NCBI GenBank assembly: GCA_027492275.1
Contig: JAPUFC010000077.1
Location: forward strand, 1-64,000
Origin: Mesorhizobium sp.
GTDB taxonomy: Bacteria > Pseudomonadota > Alphaproteobacteria > Rhizobiales > Rhizobiaceae
Direction of reading: 5' to 3'
Length of the DNA stretch: 64,000 bases
The notes below the pieces were generated by a model. The model worked only from the letters and a program-made list of their open reading frames with translations, did not search any database and had not been told where the DNA came from. Shown piece by piece: positions 8,453 to 17,056 of the stretch. Positions within the stretch are counted from its first letter, which is position 1; each line of letters starts with the position of its first letter. A program made the position numbers and the translations under genes.

Positions 8453-9454
8453 CGCACGCTGAAGGTCAATGAGGACGAGGCCGAGCTCGTCAGGCGCATC
8501 TTTGCAGACTATCTGCGCCTGGGCTCGGTTCATGCCCTACAGCGGCATCTGGCGAACGAAGGCATCCGTTCCAAGCGGCGGATCACGACCAGGGGCAAAG
8601 TGTTTGGCGGCAGCGTCTTCGGCCGCGGCGCGCTGTTCCATTGCCTGCGCAATCGCATCTATCGCGGCATGATCGTGCAAAAGGGCAAGGTGCATCCCGG
8701 CATGCACGAGGCGATCGTCGATGAAGAGCTGTTCGAGGCAGTTCAGCAAAGCCTCGACCAGCAGGCGTCTCGCCCGCGCGGGAAGGACGGCCAAATCGCA
8801 CCGGCGCGACTGACCGGCCGCATCTTCGATGCCGACGGTCATTTCATGTGCCCGACCTCGGCCCGCGGGCGATCCGGCAAGCTCTACCGCTACTACGTCT
8901 CCTCACCGCTGCAGCGGGGCTCGACCATGGAGCGCACCTCGCCGCGCCGCCCTGCAGCTGCAGACCTGGAGGAACATATCAGCGGCATTCTGGCCCGTGT
9001 GCTGGCCAAGCCCACAGCAAACCCACTGTCGCTGCTGACCCGCGTCGAGATCCATGCCGACGCCATCCACCTCGTCATGCCGCAACGCCACATCGGCGGC
9101 ATGGCCGGGCGGCTTGCCGAGTGCGAGCATGTCGCTACCGACTCTGCTGACCCTGCTTCTCTGCGATTGATCGTGGGGATATCGCTTCTGAAGAGCGGTG
9201 CCGGTATAGAGCTCCAGCTCGGCGATCGGCGCGGGCAGCGGCGGGACGCACCCCTGATCGAGGCGCTGCGGACCGCGCATATGATGGCGCAACCCGGTGC
9301 CGATGGTCTGCCCGTGCTTACCACCGCGCCCGACTCTCCCTGTCTGCGCAAGCTGGTGCGGCTGGCCTTTCTTGCTCCCGACCTGCAGCGCGCCATGCTC
9401 GATGGTCATCAGCCTCGTGCGCTGCGGCTCGAACATCTCATGCTAGGCCGATGA
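8453..9454 (+). pseudogene. Large serine recombinase, N-terminally truncated
   Basis: From about 8453 the reading frame matches the Recombinase domain of large serine integrases: RTLKVNEDEAELVRRIFADYL, the LANEGIRSKRR stretch, a loop around YRGMIVQKGKVHPGMHEAIVDEELFEAV, and a zinc-ribbon-like region beginning FMCPTSARG with one visible Cys. The catalytic resolvase domain with its active-site Ser is absent; its place is taken by the antisense IS5 remnant. An apparent start near 8174 reads through IS sequence and is artificial. The last 170 residues look like the usual variable tail of rhizobial serine recombinases. The protein could not catalyse recombination. Confidence 0.75.
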
Positions 9455-10009
9455 TCGCGCTCAGCCCGGTGCGTTGACTGGCGCTGCCCTGGTTCACGAA
9501 GGATGCCCTGACACCTCGCCGACACAATCCCGGTCAGCTGCATCGAAGCAGGCCGGCGACCGATGACGGCTTACGCACCCGTCGAAAACAAAGGCGCCCC
9601 GCCGCAAGGCAAAAACGTGCTCATTCGGGCACCATGTGCGGCACATTTGACATCCATGTCGGATGCATATTCCAGCCATGTCGAACACATTCCGGCACCC
9701 ATGTGATACACATACATGGATCGTCGTCTAACCAATTGATATGAATGAGGAAATCGCCAAATTCACGCAAGAACGTGCCAAAACGCGCCAAAAACACCAG
9801 TTGTTGGACGCGAAATGCAAAATGGCCGATTCCGGGTCAAACCCAACCGACCATCACACCTGCGGAGACTCGGAGCCGGGAAAGGCGCACACGACAGCGA
9901 AAGCCGCGGGCAACCGGCGGCATCACGTGGGAAACGAGCCGGAAAAGACGCGGAAAGTCCGCGGGTTAGCCGGAGGCAGCCAGTTTGGAGACAGGGTGCG
10001 GGGACTGGT
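9455..10009. other. Gene-poor stretch between recombinase remnant and tRNA-Ser
   Basis: About 555 bases with no gene I can support. The part near 9600-9725 is richer in A/T and repeats the motif CCATGTCG (9654, 9676) within a cluster of CATG words; it may be the edge of the mobile DNA. The 9725-10009 part is ordinary high-GC sequence. Open frames here continue into the tRNA and are not credible. No obvious duplicate of the tRNA 3' end was seen by eye. Confidence 0.5.
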
Positions 10010-10099
10010 TGGCGGTGAGAGAGGGATTCGAACCCTCGATAGAGTTTCCCCTATACACGCGTTCCAGGCGTGCGCCTTCAACCACTCGGCCACCTCACC
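10010..10099 (-). tRNA. tRNA-Ser (anticodon GGA)
   Basis: Read on the minus strand, the acceptor stem GGTGAGG (10099-10093) pairs with TCTCACC, followed by discriminator G and an encoded CCA (10012-10010). The anticodon loop reads CTGGAAC, giving GGA, which decodes UCC/UCU serine codons. A long variable arm (GGGGAAACTC region) marks it as a class II tRNA, and the T-arm is GAGGG-TTCGAAT-CCCTC. Its 3' end faces the mobile-element scar, the usual orientation for an island attachment site. Confidence 0.96.
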
Positions 10100-10279
10100 G
10101 CAGGCGCCGGGAATAGCGCTCGCGCGGCTCATCTAGTCGATCCGGCGGCGAATGCCAAGCGGCCAGTTGTCCCGTCGGGCGCATTCCGTGCGAGGCCGGC
10201 GCGGGAAACGGCGCGGCGCGCCTTGACAGCCGCGCGCGTCGGCGATTTCGTCGCGCGGACCTGGCGGGAGGAGCTTCGC

Positions 10280-10991
10280 ATGGTTGAGGGCGGCGGCCGG
10301 GCCTCGGGCGTGCGCGGCTGGTGGGTGCACATGCCGGCGCTGTGGCTGGCGGCCAATGTGCTTCTGGCCACCCGGCAGTTGGTTGCCTCGTGGTGGCTGG
10401 TCGGCGCGACAGGGCTGCCGCGCGCCGTCGCCGTCATCGTCTATGGCGGCGCGGTCGCGGCGCTCGTCACGCTGCTGTGGGGGCTGCTCGTCCTGCGCCT
10501 GGCGTGGACGCGTTCGCCGCGTTTTCCGAAGGCCTTCATCGTCTGGCAATCCGCGCTGCTCGTGTGGATCGCGGCCGTCCAGGCCTTTGTGCTGCTGACG
10601 CCGGAATTTTCCTTCAGCCCATCCTCCCTGGCAACCGCGGCGATCGAGGTCGCTGTCGGCATCTTCTGCATCCTCGTCGCTTCGCGTGCCGACGGACAGC
10701 CATCGGTCCAGCCGCCGGTGCCTCTCACGGTCGCCGCCCCGGCCTCGACACTGGCCACCGTGCTCGCCGGACTCCTCGGGGCTGGTGGCCGGCGCGGTGC
10801 TGGGCTTCGGCGCCGGGCTGCTCGGCGGCGCCCTGGTCGCGGAGGCCACGGACATGAGCTGCTTCGAGGGCGCCTGCGGTTTCTTCGCCTTTTTCACCGG
10901 CTTGGCCGGCCTTGCCGTCGGCGCGCTCGCCGGCCTCATGCTCGGGGTCTGGCTCGTCCGCCGGGGAAGCCGCGCCGCGCCGGCCGCATGA
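10280..10991 (+). pseudogene. Small integral membrane protein, frameshifted (DUF2569-like N-part)
   Basis: ATG 10280 follows GGGAGGAG at good spacing. The first frame gives about 165 residues with four hydrophobic segments (WLAANVLLA, VIVYGGAVAALVTLLWGLLVL, SALLVWIAAVQAFVLL, AAIEVAVGIFCILV), loosely like DUF2569 proteins. At about 10780 this frame turns into arginine-rich nonsense, while the +1 frame continues naturally with glycine-rich membrane segments (GLVAGAVLGFGAGLLGG, then GLAVGALAGLMLGVWLV) to a TGA at 10989. The run GGGG at 10778-10781 is the likely site of a one-base insertion or sequencing error. Repaired, the protein would be about 236 residues with six membrane segments. Function unknown. 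Confidence 0.6.
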
Positions 10992-11112
10992 CGCATTGCC
11001 GCCTTGGTCGCGGGATCGCGAGACAGGCAGCGGGACTCAACTTCCCGTGTCTTCGTTGCTTCGGCGTGGCCCCGGCCCTATCTTTGCAGGAAACTGCCGT
11101 GAAGGGGAAACC

Positions 11113-11439
11113 ATGATCCGCTTTCTGTTCCGCCTGGCGGCAAGCGTGGCGCTGGCGGTCGCCGTCATCATGGCGGTGATCGACACGACGCGCACCGTGG
11201 CGGCGGGCCGGCTGGTCAAGACGCCGCTGTCGGCCAGCCTTGAAGGCGCGTGGCCGGGAACGTCGGAGGCGCTGCGGGCCTTTCTGACGGGACATGTGCA
11301 TGCGCTGGCCTGGAACCCCGTGGCAACCTTCGTCATCGCGCAGCCCGGCTTCGCCGTTTTCGGCGTGCTGGCGTTCCTGCTCTATGCCGTCGGCCGCAGG
11401 CGGCAGCGGCGGGTCGGCGACTTCGCGGTGGAAATCTGA
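11113..11439 (+). CDS. Small conserved-type membrane protein, unknown function
   Basis: 108 residues, preceded by GAAGGGGAAA. It has an N-terminal membrane segment (about 4-24, rich in Ala/Val), a soluble middle with [26 protein letters not shown], and a second membrane segment near 80-97 ending in a basic RRRQRR tail, so both ends are probably cytoplasmic. Small proteins of this layout are common in Rhizobiales, but I cannot name a family. It sits 20 bp upstream of msrA on the same strand. Confidence 0.75.
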   Translation: MIRFLFRLAASVALAVAVIMAVIDTTRTVAAGRLVKTPLSASLEGAWPGTSEALRAFLTGHVHALAWNPVATFVIAQPGFAVFGVLAFLLYAVGRRRQRRVGDFAVEI

Positions 11440-11459
11440 CCCAAACAAGGGACGCGAAA

Positions 11460-12125
11460 ATGTTCTTTCTGAGCGACATGCTGAACAAGAAGCTGCAGAT
11501 GCCGAAGGCCGGCGAGGCGCTGCCGGGGCGCGACCGGCCGATCCCGACAGCGGCCAGCCACTTCATCTCGAAACGGCCGTTGAAGGGTCCGTATCCGGAA
11601 GGGCTGGAGACGGCCATGTTCGGGCTGGGCTGCTTCTGGGGCGCGGAGCGGCTGTTCTGGCAGACCGAGGGCGTGTGGGTCACGGCGGTCGGCTATTCGG
11701 GCGGTATCACGCCCAACCCGACCTATCAGGAGACATGCACGGGCATGACCGGCCACGCGGAGATGGTGCTGGTTGTGTTCGACCCGAAGATCGTGTCGTA
11801 TGAGGAATTGCTGAGGATCTTCTGGGAGAGCCACGACCCGACCCAGGGCATGCGCCAGGGCAACGACGTCGGCACCACCTACCGGTCGGCGATCTATACC
11901 TTCGGGGAGGATCAGGCCCGCGCGGCCGCCGCCTCGCGGGACGCCTACCAGGCCGCCCTGCGCGCCGCCGGCCGCCCCGGCGCGATCACCACCGAGATCG
12001 CGCCGGCCGGTGAATTTTATTTCGCCGAGGCCGACCATCAGCAGTATCTGGCCAAGAACCCGTACGGATATTGCGGCCTGCAGGGTACGGGAGTCTCCTG
12101 CGCCGTTCCGGCCGGCGCGGCCTGA
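11460..12125 (+). CDS. msrA: Peptide-methionine (S)-S-oxide reductase MsrA
   Basis: 221 residues. The catalytic motif GCFWGAE lies near residue 57, and the rest of the MsrA core is clear: [42 protein letters not shown], and [16 protein letters not shown]. It reduces methionine-S-sulfoxide in oxidised proteins using thioredoxin. The first 45 residues (ending [19 protein letters not shown]) are the extension usual in alphaproteobacterial MsrA. The extra Cys residues near the C-terminus (YCGLQ, VSCAV) could act as resolving cysteines. The ATG at 11460 is the only start matching this family form. Confidence 0.97.
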   Translation: MFFLSDMLNKKLQMPKAGEALPGRDRPIPTAASHFISKRPLKGPYPEGLETAMFGLGCFWGAERLFWQTEGVWVTAVGYSGGITPNPTYQETCTGMTGHAEMVLVVFDPKIVSYEELLRIFWESHDPTQGMRQGNDVGTTYRSAIYTFGEDQARAAAASRDAYQAALRAAGRPGAITTEIAPAGEFYFAEADHQQYLAKNPYGYCGLQGTGVSCAVPAGAA

Positions 12126-12309
12126 GGGCGGCGCGCCGCCGCGCGGCCAGGCATCACGGCCAAGTACGCAAGATTCCGCGTGAATTTTGCAAAACGCCAT
12201 GCAAGACTGCGCCCAGAAGCGGCGGTGACGAAGCCGCCGCCGCCGGCCTTCCGGCGCGCCGCTGGTAGCGGCCCGGAGGGATGGGAACAACCGACAGGGT
12301 GTGGATCAC

Positions 12310-13299
12310 ATGAAGAAAATCGTTCTCGGCCTCCTCGCCGCCACGGCGCTCAGCCTTCCTGCCTTCGCGGCCGACGACAAGCCGGCGCTGCTCTACGATC
12401 TCGGCGGCAAGTTCGACAAATCCTTCAACGAGGCGGCCTACAACGGCGCGGAAAAGTTCAAGGCCGAAACCGGCGTCGCCTATGTCGAGTTCGAGGTGTC
12501 CAACGCCTCGCAGCGCGAGCAGGCCCTGCTGCGCTTCGCCGAGGACGGCCGCTCGCCGATCGTCATGGCGGGCTTCTCCTGGGTGGATTCGCTGAAGAAG
12601 GTGGCCGCCGATTTCCCCGACCAGAAATTCGTCATCATCGACGACAAGGTCGAGCTGCCCAATGTCCGCTCGGTCACCTTCAAGGAGCATGAAGGGTCCT
12701 ATCTCGTCGGCGTCATGGCCGCGCTGGCTTCCAAAAGCAAGAAGGTCGGCTTCGTCGGCGGCATGGACATCCCGCTGATCCGCAAGTTCGGCTGCGGCTA
12801 TGTCGGCGGCGCGAAGGCCGCCGGGGCCACCGACGTCATCCAGAACATGACCGGCGACACGCCCGCCGCCTGGAACGATCCGACCAAGGGCGCCGAGATC
12901 ACGCGCACCCAGATCGCGCAGGGCGCGGATGTCGTCTACGCGGCGGCGGGCGGCACCGGCGTCGGCGTGCTTCAGGCGGCGGCGGACGCGGGCAAGCTCG
13001 GCATCGGCGTCGATTCCAACCAGAACGGGCTTCAACCCGGCAAGGTGCTGACCTCCATGCTGAAGCGCGTCGACACGGCCGTCTACCAAGCCTTCAAGGA
13101 CGCCCAGGATGGCAAGTTCACCGCCGGCGTCAACGATCTCGGACTCAAGGAAGGCGGCGTCGACTACGCCATGGACGACAACAACAAGGACCTCGTCACG
13201 CCCGAGATCAAAGCGGCGGCCGAGAAAGCCAAGGCCGACATCGTCGCCGGTACGGTGATGGTCCACAACTACATGTCTGACGACAAATGCCCGTACTGA
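12310..13299 (+). CDS. BMP-family ABC transporter substrate-binding protein (nucleoside type)
   Basis: 329 residues from ATG 12310; an in-frame GTG nine bases upstream is an alternative. The signal peptide runs MKKIVLGLLAATALSLPAFA, cut before ADDKPALLYDLGGKFDKSFNE. Family marks of the basic-membrane-protein/PnrA-like binding proteins are GKFDKSFN, a KEHEGSYLVGVMAA stretch, VGFVGGMDIPLIRKFGCGY and ADVVYAAAGGTGVGV. Members of this family with a two-domain ATPase and paired permeases carry purine and pyrimidine nucleosides. The matching transporter genes start 1.1 kb downstream, and salvage enzymes follow, which supports nucleosides as substrate. Confidence 0.92.
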   Translation: MKKIVLGLLAATALSLPAFAADDKPALLYDLGGKFDKSFNEAAYNGAEKFKAETGVAYVEFEVSNASQREQALLRFAEDGRSPIVMAGFSWVDSLKKVAADFPDQKFVIIDDKVELPNVRSVTFKEHEGSYLVGVMAALASKSKKVGFVGGMDIPLIRKFGCGYVGGAKAAGATDVIQNMTGDTPAAWNDPTKGAEITRTQIAQGADVVYAAAGGTGVGVLQAAADAGKLGIGVDSNQNGLQPGKVLTSMLKRVDTAVYQAFKDAQDGKFTAGVNDLGLKEGGVDYAMDDNNKDLVTPEIKAAAEKAKADIVAGTVMVHNYMSDDKCPY

Positions 13300-13317
13300 G
13301 CGGCGCGCGTTGAACGG

Positions 13318-13350
13318 AAAAGGCGCGGTTTCGGCCGCGCCTTTTTCTTT
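13318..13350 (+). terminator. Rho-independent terminator after the BMP gene
   Basis: GGCGCGG (13322-13328) pairs with CCGCGCC (13335-13341), a 7-bp GC stem with a 6-base loop, flanked by AAAA before and TTTTTCTTT after. It begins about 20 bases after the stop and would separate the binding protein from the downstream transporter genes. Confidence 0.88.
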
Positions 13351-13370
13351 GACGCGGGTTGGATTTGTCG

Positions 13371-13489
13371 AGCGCCCCCTCCGGCCCTTCGGGCCACCTC
13401 CCCCGCTTCGCAGGGGAGGATATGCCGGCCTCGGCCTCGATCCTCCCCCGTTTACGGGGGAGGTGGCCCGAAGGGCCGGAGGGGGCGCT
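13371..13489. repeat. Palindromic mosaic repeat, copy 1
   Basis: Starts AGCGCCCCCTCCGG and ends with the inverse. The outer module is a GGCCC-TTCG-GGGCC-type hairpin present on both sides; the inner modules are CCTCCCCCGC-TTCG-CAGGGGAGG and CCTCCCCCG-TTTA-CGGGGGAGG. The right end reaches the stop codon of the minus-strand membrane protein. Five relatives occur at 18.0, 20.7, 38.5, 42.8 and 54.2 kb. Confidence 0.9.
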
Positions 13490-13974
13490 CAGCGCTCCGT
13501 CGTCACTGAGACCGCCGCCGGCCCGCCCGCCGAATGCACGCCGGCGATGTACCCGAACAGGAAGGCGCATGTGATGGCCAGCGCCAGCACGGCGGCGCGC
13601 CAGAGCGAGCCCGGCATCGCCGCGGCCGTGACCGGCCTGCGCGTTAGCTGCGGCATGGGCATGAAATCGGTCTTGCGGCGGCCGAACGTCACCCTGGGCT
13701 CGCCGGGTTGCGGCCGCGGCGCGGTCGCGGCCTTGGCCTGCATCTGCGGCAGCGCCGCCAGCCGCGCGGCGATGTCGCCCCAGGAATCGGCCGGCGAGGC
13801 CTTTTCCTGCGTCGACGGGCCTTCGGCGCGCATCCGCCCGACCGCGTCCAGCACCGCGTCGCGGAACTGCGGGTCGATCTCCAGGTCGCGCTGCGCCCTC
13901 TCGCGCTCGGCCTCGTCCATCAGCCCGCGCACGAAATTCCCGGCCCGCTCGGCTCTGTCGCCATCCGCGCCCAT
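13489..13974 (-). CDS. Hypothetical protein with a C-terminal membrane anchor
   Basis: 161 residues. The N-terminal 110 are soluble and charged (NFVRGLMDEAERERAQRD, then DAVLDAVGRMRAEG), with an Ala/Pro-rich linker. One membrane helix lies near residues 125-147 (AAVLALAITCAFLFGYIAG), leaving a short tail outside. This looks like an anti-sigma-like or scaffold layout, but no zinc motif or known domain is visible. It starts 15 bp after the slyX stop on the same strand, so the two probably form a small operon. Its stop overlaps the right edge of repeat copy 1. Confidence 0.7.
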   Translation of the reverse strand: MGADGDRAERAGNFVRGLMDEAERERAQRDLEIDPQFRDAVLDAVGRMRAEGPSTQEKASPADSWGDIAARLAALPQMQAKAATAPRPQPGEPRVTFGRRKTDFMPMPQLTRRPVTAAAMPGSLWRAAVLALAITCAFLFGYIAGVHSAGGPAAVSVTTER

Positions 13975-13988
13975 GTCGCCTGCCTGCC

Positions 13989-14198
13989 TCACCAGTGCGG
14001 CGGCTTCGTGACGGGAATGTCGGGCGCGACCTGTTCCTCCACCGCCAGGAAGCGCTCCGTCAGCGTGTCGAGCTTCTTCTGCATCCGCGCGACAACCTTC
14101 CACTGCTCCGCCAGTTGCGCGGACAGTTCCTCGATGGTGCGCTCCTGTTCTGCAAGGCGCATTTCGACCGTCGTCAGGCGATCGGCCTGCATGACCAT
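13989..14198 (-). CDS. slyX: SlyX family protein
   Basis: 69 residues from ATG 14198, chosen because GGAGGAG lies nine bases upstream; a longer frame to 14246 lacks such a site. Nearly the whole protein is heptad-like (DRLTTVEMRLAEQERTIEEL, then LAEQWKVVARMQKKLDTL), as in SlyX coiled-coil proteins, and it ends in the PPHW tail that matches the PPPHY end of the family. Function is unknown even in E. coli, where it lies by slyD. Co-directional with the membrane protein downstream. Confidence 0.85.
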   Translation of the reverse strand: MVMQADRLTTVEMRLAEQERTIEELSAQLAEQWKVVARMQKKLDTLTERFLAVEEQVAPDIPVTKPPHW

Positions 14199-14389
14199 GG
14201 CAAAAAACTCCTCCGCCTGCGCACCGCGAAAGCCGCGATCCGCCATCCGGCGCTTCTGTCTTTCGGGCGGGATGACGCACGGCGCATCCTATCCGAAATT
14301 GACAAGCGGGAATGGATTTGTCGAGAGTGGGCTTCGTCGCGCCGCCGATCCCGGCAGAGAGCGGCGCGGACAAGGGAGCGGGCCGTCTG

Positions 14390-15919
14390 ATGGCGGAAGC
14401 GGCAATCGAGCTGATCGGCATCGACAAGAATTTCGGCCCGGTCCGCGCCAATCGGGACATCAACCTCGCCGTCGAGCGCGGCACCATCCTCGGCATCGTC
14501 GGCGAGAACGGCGCCGGCAAGTCGACGCTGATGTCGATCCTCTACGGCTTCTATCAGGCCGATGCGGGCGAGATCCGAGTCGCCGGCAAGCCGGTCGCGA
14601 TCCGCACGCCCAATGACGCCATCGCGCTCGGCATCGGCATGGTCCACCAGCATTTCATGCTGGTCGAGAACTTTTCCGTGCTGGAGAACATCATTCTGGG
14701 CGCCGAGGCCGGCGGCCTGCTCAAGGGCAGCATCGCCAGGGCGCGCGCCGAGCTTGCCCGGCTGGAGCGCGAATACGGGCTGGAGGTCGACCCGGACGCG
14801 CTTGTCGAGGAACTCCCCGTGGGGCTCCAGCAGCGGGTGGAAATCCTCAAGGCGCTCTATCGCGGCGCCGAAATCCTGATCCTCGACGAGCCGACCGGCG
14901 TGCTGACCCCGGCCGAGGCAGATCATCTGTTCCGCATCCTCGCCCAGCTCAAGCAGCAGGGAAAGACGATCGTGCTGATCACGCACAAGCTGCGCGAGAT
15001 CATGGCCATCACCGACAATGTCGCCGTCATGCGCCAGGGCACCATCGTCGCCACGCGCCGCACGGCGGAGACGACCATGGAGGAGCTGGCCGAGCTGATG
15101 GTCGGTCGCCGCGTGCTCCTGCGCGTGGAGAAGGGCGAGGCGAATCCCGGCGCGGTCAAGCTCTCGGTGAGGGGCCTCACCGTGGAGGATTCGCGCGGCG
15201 TCACCATGGTCGACGACGTGTCGTTCGATGTCCGCGCCGGCGAGATCGTCGGCATCGCCGGCGTGGCGGGCAACGGCCAGTCCGAGCTCCTGGAGGCCAT
15301 CGCGGGCACGCGCCGCGCCGTGTCCGGCTCCGTCACGCTGGACGGCGGCGCGATCGCGGTGACCGGCCATGCCGATCCGGGCGAGCTGCGCGACCGCGGC
15401 CTGGCGCATGTGCCGGAGGACCGCCACCATGTCGGCCTCGTGCTGCCCTTCGAGGAGAACGAGAACTCCATCCTCGGCTACCACGACAAGCCCGCCTATC
15501 TGAAAGGCCCGCTGCTCGACACCGGCGCCATCCTCGCCGACGCCGAGGACAAGATAAAAAAATACGACATCCGGCCGCCAAACCCGCGCCTTAGAACGGC
15601 GAATTTTTCCGGCGGCAACCAGCAGAAGATCGTGCTCGCGCGCGAGATCGAGCAGGACCCGGCCGTCCTCATCGTCGGCCAGCCGACGCGCGGCGTCGAT
15701 GTCGGCGCCATCGAATTCATCCATCGCCGTCTGATCGCCATGCGCGACGCCGGCAAGGCCGTGCTGGTGGTCTCGGTCGAGCTGGACGAGATCCGCTCGC
15801 TGTCCGACCGCGTCCTCGTCATGTGCGGCGGCCGCATCGCGGGCGAGCGCAGCCCCGAAACGTCGGAGGGCGAGCTTGGCCTGCTGATGGCCGGCGTCGA
15901 GCAGGAGGCCGCGGAATGA
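14390..15919 (+). CDS. Nucleoside-type ABC transporter ATP-binding protein, two ATPase domains
   Basis: 509 residues. ATG 14390 is preferred over one at 14312 because AAGGGAG precedes it and the family start (IELIGIDKNFGPVRAN) follows. Domain 1 has an intact Walker A GENGAGKST (38-46) and LILDEPTGVLTP. Domain 2 has the degenerate P-loop GVAGNGQSEL and signature FSGGNQQK with Walker B LIVGQPTRGVDVG, as in all BMP- and ribose-type fused ATPases. The DEPTGVLTP and VGLQQRVEILKAL forms are characteristic of the nucleoside (BMP) branch. Overlaps the next permease gene by ATGA. Confidence 0.93.
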   Translation: MAEAAIELIGIDKNFGPVRANRDINLAVERGTILGIVGENGAGKSTLMSILYGFYQADAGEIRVAGKPVAIRTPNDAIALGIGMVHQHFMLVENFSVLENIILGAEAGGLLKGSIARARAELARLEREYGLEVDPDALVEELPVGLQQRVEILKALYRGAEILILDEPTGVLTPAEADHLFRILAQLKQQGKTIVLITHKLREIMAITDNVAVMRQGTIVATRRTAETTMEELAELMVGRRVLLRVEKGEANPGAVKLSVRGLTVEDSRGVTMVDDVSFDVRAGEIVGIAGVAGNGQSELLEAIAGTRRAVSGSVTLDGGAIAVTGHADPGELRDRGLAHVPEDRHHVGLVLPFEENENSILGYHDKPAYLKGPLLDTGAILADAEDKIKKYDIRPPNPRLRTANFSGGNQQKIVLAREIEQDPAVLIVGQPTRGVDVGAIEFIHRRLIAMRDAGKAVLVVSVELDEIRSLSDRVLVMCGGRIAGERSPETSEGELGLLMAGVEQEAAE

Positions 15920-17055
15920 GCACGCCCTATGCACGTCTCCCGGCCTGGGCCGACTACGGCCTGATCCCGCTGATCAACTTGGCTGTCGCTTTCGCCGTCG
16001 CCGGGCTGGTCGTGCTGCTGGTCGGCGAGAACCCGTTCCGCGCCGCAATCATCCTGGTCAAGGGCGCGTTCGGCTCTGGGCAGGGGATCGCCTACACGCT
16101 CTACTACGCCACCAATTTCATCTTCACCGGGCTGGCGGTGGCCGTGGCCTTCCACTGCGGCCTGTTCAACATCGGCGGCGAGGGGCAGGCCTATATCGCC
16201 GGGCTGGGCATCGCGCTGGTCTGCCTCGCCTTCGATCAGGTGCTGCCATGGTGGCTGACCTTTCCGCTGGCGATCCTCGGCGCGTCGGCCGCCGGCGCGC
16301 TGTGGGCGCTCATCCCGGCCTGGCTCCAGGCGAAGCGCGGCTCGCACATCGTCATCACCACCATCATGTTCAACTTCATCGCCGCCTCGGCCATGGTCTA
16401 CCTGCTGGTCGACGTCTTGAAGCCGCTCGGTTCGCAGGCCCCGGAAACCCGCGTCTTCCTGGAGGGCGCGCAGTTGCCGAAGCTCGGCTGGATCCTCGCC
16501 GAATTCGGTCTGCGCGTGCGGCCCTCCGCGCCGCTGAACGTGTCCTTCCTGCTGGCGCTGGTCATGGCCTTCCTCGTCTGGGCGCTGATCTGGCGCACGA
16601 AGCTCGGCTACGAGATCCGCACCTATGGCTTCTCGCCGAAGGCGGCGCGCTATGCCGGCATCTCGGAAAGCCGCATCATCATGGTCACCATGCTGATCTC
16701 CGGCGCGCTGGCCGGCATGATGGCGCTGAACCCGATCATGGGCGACCAGCACAAGGTGTCGCTGGATTTCGTCGCCGGCGCCGGCTTCGTCGGCATCGCG
16801 GTGGCGCTGATGGGCCGCTCGCACCCCGCAGGCATCGTGCCGGCCGCCATCCTGTTCGGCATGCTCTACCAGGGCGGCGCGGAGCTCGCCTTCGAGATGC
16901 CGGCCATCTCGCGCGACATGATCGTCATCATCCAGGGCCTCGTCATCCTCTTCGCCGGGGCGCTGGAGCATCTCTTCCGTCACCCGGTGCAGACGCTCTT
17001 CGCGACGGTGGCGCCGAAATCGGTCGGCCTGGCGGCCGGTCAGGAGCGTGCCTGA
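15916..17055 (+). CDS. Nucleoside-type ABC transporter permease 1
   Basis: 379-residue polytopic membrane protein whose ATG overlaps the ATPase stop. GLAVAVAFHCGLFNIGGEGQAYIAG is the hallmark of BMP-system permeases, and the coupling region reads GYEIRTYGFSPKAARYAGIS. About ten membrane segments. It is the longer of the two permeases, matching YufP/NupB-type proteins, and forms the channel with the next gene product. Confidence 0.93.
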   Translation: MSTPYARLPAWADYGLIPLINLAVAFAVAGLVVLLVGENPFRAAIILVKGAFGSGQGIAYTLYYATNFIFTGLAVAVAFHCGLFNIGGEGQAYIAGLGIALVCLAFDQVLPWWLTFPLAILGASAAGALWALIPAWLQAKRGSHIVITTIMFNFIAASAMVYLLVDVLKPLGSQAPETRVFLEGAQLPKLGWILAEFGLRVRPSAPLNVSFLLALVMAFLVWALIWRTKLGYEIRTYGFSPKAARYAGISESRIIMVTMLISGALAGMMALNPIMGDQHKVSLDFVAGAGFVGIAVALMGRSHPAGIVPAAILFGMLYQGGAELAFEMPAISRDMIVIIQGLVILFAGALEHLFRHPVQTLFATVAPKSVGLAAGQERA

Positions 17056-17056
17056 C

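Noticed and set aside
9741-10136. Open frame of 131 codons with the [18 protein letters not shown] tail
   Set aside because: It reads through the antisense of tRNA-Ser; this tail is a well-known false protein created by translating that tRNA.
14174-15934. Long minus-strand frame opposite the nucleoside ABC ATPase
   Set aside because: The plus strand encodes an unmistakable two-domain ATPase; the antisense protein has no domain.
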